Translations under genes and position numbers: made by a program
Origin: Trichinella spiralis
Taxonomy: Eukaryota; Nematoda; Enoplea; Trichinellida; Trichinellidae
DNA: 64,000 nucleotides
Assembly: GCA_000181795.3 (NCBI GenBank)
Contig: CM012953.1
Coordinates: 11,388,416 to 11,452,415, forward strand
Direction: 5' to 3'
Part shown: one piece after another, positions 57,240-64,000 of the stretch
Layout of the letters: the number at the start of each line of letters is the position of its first letter
Position numbering within the stretch: position 1 is the first letter of the stretch
Notes under the pieces: generated by a model
Told to the model about the DNA's origin: nothing
Database searches by the model: none
What the model saw: the letters and a program-made list of their open reading frames with translations, nothing else

Positions 57240-57790
57240 ATATGGAAAGCAGTAAAGTATGCTCAGCAGGACAGACGCAGAGGAACTAGAGACAGTCCTT
57301 TCTGAAATCGAAGCCAGGATAAACAATCGACCTTTGATGATCATGAGTGACTGTGCCGATAACGACTTGGCATTGACTCCTGCGTATTTCTTGATCGAGA
57401 AAGAATTATCGCCACTCCCAGACCGTGATAGCGCGTCCGGAAGACGATAGCAATCTGAAGCGATTGCACTGGTAATGGCAATACCAGCGAAGCTGGTGGA
57501 GCACCTCTGGACGCATTGGAAGAGAGAGTATCTGGTAACTCTGCCTAACAGAGGAAAGTGGAGGAAACTCAGAAAAGAACCACAAGTAGGAGACATGATG
57601 TTGATCATGGAATAAAACCATCCTTGGTACTGATGGTTACTCAGGAGAATCCTTGAGCTGCACCTAAGCCATGATGGTAATACCTGCTCTGCTTAAGTAA
57701 AAACCACCAGGGCAACCGTAATCTGGTCAGTGCGATTACTGATCACGTTGGAATCCGCAGGAAGATCGTTATAGGCTCTGCCTATCACCT
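57240..57790 (+). pseudogene. BEL/Pao integrase C-terminal fragment
   Basis: Reads EELETVLSEIEARINNRPL and LALTPAYFLIEKELSPLP, then after a frameshift HLWTHWKREYLVTLPNRGKW and VGDMMLIME, ending in a stop. These are the conserved tail of BEL/Pao integrases, upstream of the C-terminal basic region. The N-terminal part of integrase and all upstream pol are absent. It is followed by a purine run GGGGGGAGGA (about 57793-57802) directly before the LTR, as expected for the polypurine tract, which supports calling the LTR BEL-type. Confidence 0.85.
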
Positions 57791-57870
57791 GGGGGGAGGA
57801 TGCTGTAAACAGAAGTACAGTACACTAATACCTGATTATCTTAAAGACGGTAACGATATTTGTAAAATCT

Positions 57871-58763
57871 GGGGTGGTTTTACTCGGTCCCGCTTTTCTC
57901 TCATTGGTCTTTGCCCACGCTATTTTATTAGACCGTCAAATCTTTGTCGTATTGGTTTTCATTTTATTTGGCCGTGAAGTCTTTGTCGTATTGGTTTTCC
58001 TTGTCTAATTGCTCAGTGAAGTCTTTGTCGCATTGATTTTTTTTGTCTAATTGCTCATTGATTCAAACTCTTCAGTTGTGATTAAGATTTGACGGTCCAA
58101 TAAAATAGCGTGGGCAAAGACCAATGAGAGAAAAGCGGGACCGAGTAGTACCAAACCGTGCAACAATTGTTTTCTCTTAATTTATTCAATTTTTGAATAT
58201 CAACAATCGTAATCGATGCAGAAATATTAAGTGATTTTGATTTTCAAAAAATCCATGCAATATAATACGGTTAGACTACTTACTTTGTTATTGTTTTGGG
58301 GGGCTTTAACGCAAACAAAGATTTTCTTTTTACCCTGCATTAAAAAGCTGTGTTTCAAAGATAATAAATGCTTTTTTATGTCCATGTAAGGTATTTTAAT
58401 GGCAATGCACCCTATTTGAAAAAGGATNNNNNNNNNNTTGACATTACGGTAACGGCACTGTGTATGCTATAGGGGAAGGTTCCAATAAGTACCACTTTTA
58501 TCAAATATGATCCTCACGCACTCGAATTTGGTTATGCCGTAAAATCTTTGTAGTATTGATTTTCACGTTCATTTAGCCGTCACGTCTTTGTCGTATAGGT
58601 ATTCCTTGTCTAATTGCTCAGTGATAGTCTTTGTCGCAGTGATGTGTTTTGTCTACTTGCTCATTAATTCAAACTCTTCAGTTGTGATTAAGATTTGACG
58701 GTTCAATAAAATAGCGTGGGTAATGACCAATGAGAGAAAAGCGGGACCGAGTAGTACCAAACC
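57871..58763. mobile_element. CCAAT-rich foldback element, two copies, with 9-bp flanking duplication
   Basis: Copy C (57871-58157) is a near-perfect palindrome. Its left arm reads TACTCGGTCCCGCTTTTCTC, CATTGGTC, and the right arm mirrors it. Between the arms are three tandem units of about 50 bp, each with GTCTTTGTCG.ATTG and TTGTCTAATTGCTCA. Copy D (about 58530-58763) is similar but lacks the outer left end. About 370 bp of unrelated AT-rich DNA and a 10-N gap separate them. The whole block is flanked by GTAAAATCT (57862-57870) and GTAAAATTT (58764-58772), an 8-of-9 match read as the target duplication. Long inverted repeats with a 9-bp duplication resemble non-autonomous Mutator-like elements. 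Confidence 0.75.
58428..58437. other. Assembly gap (10 N)
   Basis: Ten undetermined bases lie between the two foldback copies. The true distance is unknown, and repeat-driven misjoining is possible here. Confidence 1.
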
Positions 58764-59004
58764 GTAAAATTTTGGTGACTTGTGTAGTGATCTTTGGTCA
58801 CGTCATGTGCCAGTTGTTTTTTACCATTTCGGTCATTTTATTGAGTTACGATCTTGGTTTCATTGTTTTTTTGCCCACCCGTTTGAGTTTGCCCTGAATA
58901 AACAGTGTGAACAATCAACTTAGTTTTGTTGACTCACGTTCGATTGTGCAAGGAAGGCAATTGCGTTCGAACAGTTAGAATCACGCCTGAAGAAATCAAA
59001 AGTA

Positions 59005-59355
59005 TGTTAGCGACAAAACCGTTGTCGCTTGTAAGCTAGTGGACTGTGATTTTTATTCGGCGGCAGGTCAAATCAACAATGATTACCAAACTGCAATCTG
59101 AGCTACGTTTGTTTCTGAACGTGACACAAAACAAGACAAATCAGTCGAAACTGCCTTTACTAAGCGAAGATGAAGGGTTAGGAACAGAACCAAAGACGCA
59201 ATGATAAGCCACGACACAATAAATGAACACAAATACACGAAACAGCGTTACACACTGGCACAATCACTCGCACACTTCCTCGCTAACTCGACCATTACTT
59301 CCTCATTCTACAGTAAGTCACCGTAACCTGCGTTCCAGTACAGGCCATTAGTACA
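59005..59355 (+). mobile_element. Solo LTR with 5-bp target duplication
   Basis: A 351-bp block begins TGTTAGCGACAAAACCG and ends CATTAGTACA. It is flanked on both sides by AAGTA (59000-59004 and 59356-59360). It interrupts the downstream BEL-type LTR and has no internal coding region. TG...CA ends, size and duplication fit a solo LTR. It matches neither of the other two LTR families in the window. Orientation was not established; plus is nominal. Confidence 0.72.
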
Positions 59356-59407
59356 AAGTAATTTCACTAAATTGAAGATAAAGTTGCGCGTCATTGCGTT
59401 CGCAACA

Positions 59408-60220
59408 AATTGAGCAGAAAATAAATTCACTTTTCAAACTGACTGTTTATGTTCCAAACGATAGATCGTACCTACCAATCACAAAGTGATGGTGGTCACA
59501 TTTTCTTATTGGTTATTTATAGTGTTATATTATTGGGCGTGTGTGGCGTTGTCTTACTGGTTGATTGCCTTCCATACTTTTCTGTTTCAGTAGTCCAAAT
59601 ATTTCCTTTTACTATTTTTCTAGCCTTAGTGCTGGAATTTTTTACATTTTCAAAATTTTATTACAATTAATGAAGTTTACCATTCATTGAGATCTAATAT
59701 ATTATTTGTTTTGAATTTTATACTTATCAATGATCAATATTTTCAAAAACAATTTCCTTTATTGTATTACAATGAAGTTATGTGAAGTGTGGCAGCACTA
59801 ACTTTGCAGAATGTATACCAACAATAGTGGCTTTTGTTTTAGATTATTCAATAACAATAACAACTATAGCAATGAACAACACCTTAATTAACAAAATGAA
59901 AACAACGAAAAATAAATAATGGAACAAATATAATACAAAATCACCACTCAAAAAAGGTATCATTAAATCGACTCAGACGTTGTAAACTACAAATCCTGTA
60001 TGTTCAAAAACTGGAAGTGGTATCAGCGGACGCGACGGATGTTTCTTGATCAGTCTTCTTCATAGCATCATTTCTTGGTGAATTTATATCATTTTGAAAG
60101 CTCCGCAGGGCAGCTTGCAATGCAATCTTTCTGACTAATCACGTTCGTTGCCTCCATAATTCCCAAAATTTTACCCTGGCAGGCTTCTCTATCTTATACC
60201 AAAATTGACTAATCTTTGCG
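59408..60220. other. No gene seen
   Basis: Accessory-type AT-rich DNA. The frame at 59449-59670 has a hydrophobic segment but no splice context or domain, so it was not called. Confidence 0.35.
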
Positions 60221-60527
60221 TCAGGTTTTGCGTAAATACACTTCAGTGATATAGTCTTCTTCCCCAAGCTTTGCTGTCGTAAACTGATGCAGCATTTCTT
60301 GAACCTGACGTTGCTCACGAAGTCTGCAAAAGTGTTTTGCCTGATTTTTGTACATGGCTATATATTGCGGAAATGCAATCGGACCTGGCAGAGGCTTCTT
60401 TGTCGTAGATGGCAGGGAAGCTTTTTTTCAGAACCGCCTTCTTCATTTTATAGGTGAGGTGCTCATATACCTGGCAGGTTTCAATGTGATGTTTTTCATT
60501 AATCACGGACGTGACTTCTAAATTCAT
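60221..60527 (-). CDS. Unrecognised short two-exon gene candidate
   Basis: An ATG at 60527 opens a frame to a GT donor at 60384/60383. A 61-bp intron ending TTTTGCAG (60324-60326) restores the frame through the split codon AG|A into a second exon ending at TGA 60221-60223. The product is about 80 residues and mostly charged and helical, with the second exon reading LREQRQVQEMLHQF, then GEEDYITEVYLRKT. The intron length equals that of the MsrB first intron. It is not recognised as any family. A further upstream exon is possible because the region before the ATG has an acceptor-like TTTAAG. It could equally be a gene remnant. Confidence 0.4.
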
Positions 60528-61114
60528 TCACATAGCAGTCTTCTTTTCTCCATACTTAAATAAAATAATCGTTAATAACAAGGAATAGATTCTTAACATT
60601 GAGCACATACTTACGAACATTACCAATATTTCTTCTGCTGACCAGTGTATTTCAGCTTATATCCCCTTCCTTCGAAAACAAGGCGCATACTACCGCCACA
60701 ATTTAGTACAAGACGTAGATCAGACATATCTTCCATCATGAGAATAAGGAACAGAAGAGAAAAAAACTTTCTGTTCTTGAAACTTGAAGTAGTGATCAAG
60801 GAAGTAATAAAAGGGATAACTCTGATGTGTTCACCATTCAGTGGAAATCAGCTCTTGACGGCGTGTTTTTTCTGTAGAGGTCAGCTGCGCAGCACAAAAT
60901 TTCTTGTCGAACGCGCTCGAAACATGCATCTGCTTCACCAGTCATTATTCTATCAACATACTCCTCTTCTAACTGTAGCTTCAAGTTGAAGCTGATTCCC
61001 AATGAAATGCAATCAATTCGCTGAGATGCTCTTTAACGCCACCAAATGCGTTTTTGTGTTGCAGAATTCTACCAATGATGCACCTAGAGAGGAGCGCCAG
61101 CCTAAATCTGTGAA
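60528..61114. other. No gene seen
   Basis: Mildly GC-richer sequence with a plus-strand frame (60645-60989) that lacks recognisable domains. Nothing further is supported. Confidence 0.3.
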
Positions 61115-61200
61115 CCTTTTCGTGATCTCTGTGACTGTGCTCTTCTCCGTTAACACGCTCCTATTTTCCCCAGGTTGCTGGTTCGAAACCAGCTTGAAGG
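61115..61200 (+). other. tRNA-like remnant (Val-AAC-like), possibly SINE-derived
   Basis: A perfect five-pair T arm with loop TTCGAAA (GCTGG/CCAGC at 61177-61193) and a TTAACACGC block in the anticodon position resemble a valine tRNA. The 3' acceptor strand is followed by ACCA. The anticodon stem does not pair, the variable region is too long and only four or five acceptor pairs form. It is therefore not a working tRNA as it stands. Confidence 0.3.
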
Positions 61201-61264
61201 ACCAAAAATGTGATTTCGCGACTGTTTTTTGTATACCACGTTTCTGGTCAAAGTTTCAGCCGTC

Positions 61265-61600
61265 GTGTTCTATTTTAGCTCACTCAGCGCGTGCTTAAGC
61301 GGACCAAACTTACGGAGTAACAGACGTAGCTTCAACTCTGATACTTGATGCGACAAGCGCCCCACTTTGGCATAAACGGAAAGCGGAAGGAGGCACTTGA
61401 TTGGTAGGTACCGCTAACTGCCGTTTTGAGCAGTTTCATTTTAAATTTACACAGCTCCAGTGTGATTTGTATCAACCATTGAATTTCCAAGGTATTTTTG
61501 CAGCAAGTTTGGAAAATTGGAGTGGTTTCGTTGTTGACCCTAGTTTTATGGCTGAATTTGACATAACATTGTGCGGAATGTTTTACCAAAAAAAATGCCC
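61265..61600. repeat. Uninterrupted paralogue of the repeat split by the Ty3/gypsy element
   Basis: Matches 49225-49336 on its left and 53147 onward on its right, with no retrotransposon between CACTTTGGCATAA and the following AGCGGAAGG...GGCACTTGAT. It therefore shows the pre-insertion arrangement. It contains an 87-codon open frame (61401-61664) of unknown nature. Confidence 0.8.
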
Positions 61601-63365
61601 AGCAGAGATGGCTGGAAATTTCTTTGTCTTCGGCACTGCATTGTTTTATGATCGGATTAAGTGAATTATATATGTATGCGTTTTCTTTTCTTCATCTGAG
61701 TCAGGAATCGAAAAACGCAACCTCTGTCTTTTTCGTGTTATTATTTGGCTGTAGTGTGTTAATTTGTAGTTGACTTGCTATATAACAGGAAAAATAACAG
61801 CCGTATTAATCAGCAGTGAATGCTGCAATTTTCAAATCTACTGCTTGCAGCTGTTCATAGGCCAACTATTCTGTGTTGAGCAGCCCGAAAGCAATTTTCA
61901 TAAATTTTCCATGAAAGGAAATTGTCCAAAGGAAAGCTCCTGAAAAAATCAAACGATTTAATAGTGTCGACCACAAGCTGTTGTAGTTTAAATGGGAGCG
62001 GGGTTATTTTTCACTCCCTTGGTAATTCCCAGGTTGAAAGAGCTCTCTCTAGCCGTGTATTATTTATGTAAACAAGGTTATGATTTGTAGGATGAATAGC
62101 AGTAGCGCAAGATACTCTTAATGTCTTATTGTGGGTAAACGTTCTTCCGTCTTTATACTATTTGTCATAACTACGTTTGAAACGACACATGTGAACGTGA
62201 ATAAAGAATTCTATTCTTATAATTCAGATATCAGTAACCGCGTATTTCAAGGGATTCATTAACTATTTTTGCTTCCAAGAAAGCATTATACATATTGGCA
62301 TATGTCTGTGATCTTGAAACGGCACGAATACCTGCGGTTCAGGGCTGTCTCTTGGACACGAGGGTAAACTGCTGATTTTTCCACTTCTTCTGAGCGGTAC
62401 TCTGGAAAGTCGTTGCGCACGTTTTGAAAACTCGATACTACAAACTGAAATTAAAAGAACAATTAAAAATATAAATGCTGTTGGCCACCATTTTTCTTTT
62501 TATAGCAAAAGTTAATATGGGTGTTATTATGCTTGAAATGCTAGACGCTACGGATGATATCACATCCTTGCTGCAGTACCTCTGGCAGGTGGAATGCTGA
62601 TGAAAGACTGCTATTTTTGGAATGTGCATAGCATTGTATTAGGGCCAGTAGTCACTTCATAGGTCCAGCAACGCGTGTAAAGTTTTGAACATTAACATGT
62701 GGAAAAACCGTCTTCGTCTCGCTGTTGAATTCACACGAGTCAGAACTTTTCACCTTTCTCAATTTTACGAACCGCCAAATAACATTTGGCATGCACTCCT
62801 TTCCCTCTAAAAACAATTGCTTATGAAATAGAATGCACAATCTATTCTGCAGAACAGTTTCACTACGCTGCTGAAACCATTTTGTTGCGCAGATTTTGTT
62901 TAGCAGTTCAATCTTAAAAATGACATACCACTTATCTATCAAATTTTGAGAAATCGTCTTGCAATCTTGCTCACTGTACAGTTATTTTTTTCTCCAGTCC
63001 CTTCAATCATTGTGGTTGATACTACTCTATGTCATCTCTGAGCAGCACTTTAATCTGACAATCTTAGCTGATGATATCAGATAGCTGATAATATAGTTCT
63101 GATTTCTGATAAGCAATAACTTCTTGAGCATTTTTATTATTTCAGTATTTAATTTTAATATTGTGTTGAATAAGATATGCATCACAAGTGTTTTCAATAA
63201 GCAACAACCGTACAATTAAGTTTTAAATTGAAATTTTAAAATTCACGTTTAAATAAACGTTTAAAATTACACACCAAGTATTGATAGCTTTCATAGAAAT
63301 GTAATAATTACTTTGTTTAAACTGCTCAAAGTGAACAGTTGTTCATGGCGTACATTGTTCCAAAA
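61601..63365. other. No gene confidently seen
   Basis: AT-rich DNA with one moderately long minus-strand frame (62652-62942, 96 codons, with Cys and aromatic residues) that reads like decayed coding sequence but matches no family I know. No splice-supported neighbour was found. Confidence 0.35.
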
Positions 63366-63370
63366 TGACA

Positions 63371-63860
63371 GAAATTGTTTGAAATATTTGACATGATATC
63401 ACCAATGCAATTAGCAATCAAGACATTTGTTGGAAAGATTTCTGGTGAAGTTGAAGAAAAAAGTGGTTGAAGTCGTTATGAAGCTGCAAAATTATGGGCA
63501 AATGTGACTGTAGTATTTTTGATATTCAGCACCAGTGCATAAGTGTGGCGCAATTTGATATGTTTCTACTATCCAGCAATGAAAACGATTATGGAGATCG
63601 AAGTTGAAGAAAAAATCAATTTTAATCAATGGATGTTTTATTGGGTTACTTTTGGTTTGTTTGCCATTGGTGATTTTTTTGCTCACTTTATTGGCGACAT
63701 TTTTCCATTTTATTGGTTGCTAAAATTAACTTTTTTCCTTTGGCTTTTCATGCAAAGCTGTCGTGGAGCTGAAAAATTGTATGTAAAGCTTGTTAAACTT
63801 AGCTGCGATCAACATACAACAGACAATCATATTGGAAATAAAACTGCCGACAAAGAATGA
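63371..63860 (+). pseudogene. REEP5/6-like (TB2/DP1/HVA22) membrane-shaping protein with two in-frame stops
   Basis: REEP5/6 proteins curve tubular ER membranes with hairpin helices. One continuous frame aligns along the family: EVEEKSG, TGA at 63468-63470, SRYEAAKLWANVTVVFLIF, TAA at 63540-63542, then NLICFYYPAMKTI and QWMFYWVTFGLFAIGDFF. It continues FPFYWLLKLTFFLWL and GAEKLYVKLVKL to the stop at 63858-63860. The stops fall inside conserved blocks with no plausible introns, and the whole is intronless, so it looks like a processed pseudogene. The frame also lacks an in-frame start: an ATG at about 63366 is in another frame. Alternatives are assembly errors at both stops, or a short N-terminally truncated gene from about 63580. 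Confidence 0.72.
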
Positions 63861-64000
63861 TTATTCCTACTCATATTATTCTGTATTGTAATTCATTTTA
63901 ACTTGTTATTACTTTAACTTGTAATACATAAACTTAAATTTGTGAAATTGATATTTATTTTATCTGTTCATTTAATAAAATTATAAATAAATAAAATATC
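63861..64000. other. 3' flank to window end
   Basis: AT-rich, with AATAAA strings. Nothing else is seen. Confidence 0.4.

Larger units (their letters stand above)
57803..59407 (+). repeat. BEL/Pao-type LTR, downstream copy, interrupted by two insertions
   Basis: The LTR begins TGCTGTAAACAG after the polypurine tract and ends TTCGCAACA. Removing 57871-58763 (with its 9-bp duplication) and 59005-59355 (with its 5-bp duplication) leaves about 347 bp collinear with the upstream LTR at 53589-53930. This gives an order of events: LTR first, then both insertions. Confidence 0.82.

Noticed and set aside
62438-62942. Two adjacent minus-strand frames as a gene
   Set aside because: They look mildly protein-like but are broken by a stop, have no splice sites that join them, and match no family I can name. 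Left as unexplained sequence.
63468-63542. Stop-codon readthrough or recoding in the REEP-like frame
   Set aside because: Two different stops (TGA and TAA) within 75 bases and no structural signal seen nearby. Pseudogene decay is simpler.

Overview
The window is draft nuclear DNA from a small-genome animal. It is AT-rich, with many short GT-AG introns (about 60 bp upward) and compact metazoan genes on both strands. Gene content (myotubularin with FYVE, HIP1R, a DBHS paraspeckle-type protein, tetraspanin, yurt/EPB41L5 FERM protein) is animal. Compactness, intron style and the mix of Ty3/gypsy, BEL/Pao and piggyBac relics fit a nematode, perhaps a Trichinella-like (Enoplea) species; the genus is an inference. 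A run of 10 N at 58428-58437 marks an assembly gap.

Layout. 1-1800: repeat-bearing flank. 1801-8683 (-): MTMR3/4-type phosphoinositide 3-phosphatase. 10326-11462 (-): OSGEP/Kae1. 12053-13267 (-): PIP4P/TMEM55-type phosphatase. 13794-18879 (-): HIP1/HIP1R. 20211-24069 (+): DBHS (NONO/PSPC1-type) protein, with a small last exon found by hand. 24.1-29.8 kb: gene-poor AT-rich DNA. 29791-30690 (+): MsrB. 31.4-32.1 kb (-): dead Ty3/gypsy fragment. 32600-33752 (-): tetraspanin. 34588-39790 (-): eIF5B. 41189-46316 (+): EPB41L5/yurt-like FERM protein.

From 46.7 kb to the end the window is accessory DNA: a crippled piggyBac element, a foldback MITE, an internally deleted Ty3/gypsy element with both LTRs, copies of a CCAAT-rich palindromic repeat, BEL/Pao LTRs and an integrase tail, and a solo LTR. 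Inside this zone lies a complete, intronless 846-codon ATP-dependent 6-phosphofructokinase. It sits between two same-orientation BEL-type LTRs of about 345 bp, with a BEL integrase remnant and a polypurine tract just before the downstream LTR. That arrangement looks like a retrocopy captured by a retroelement and is the most interesting observation here. The window closes with a REEP5/6-like reading frame broken by two in-frame stops.

The host genes are mostly independent housekeeping genes. A loose theme is phosphoinositide and endocytic biology: MTMR3 (PI3P/PI(3,5)P2), PIP4P (PI(4,5)P2) and HIP1R (PI(4,5)P2/clathrin/actin) lie within 17 kb on one strand. Spacings of 0.5-1.6 kb argue against an operon.
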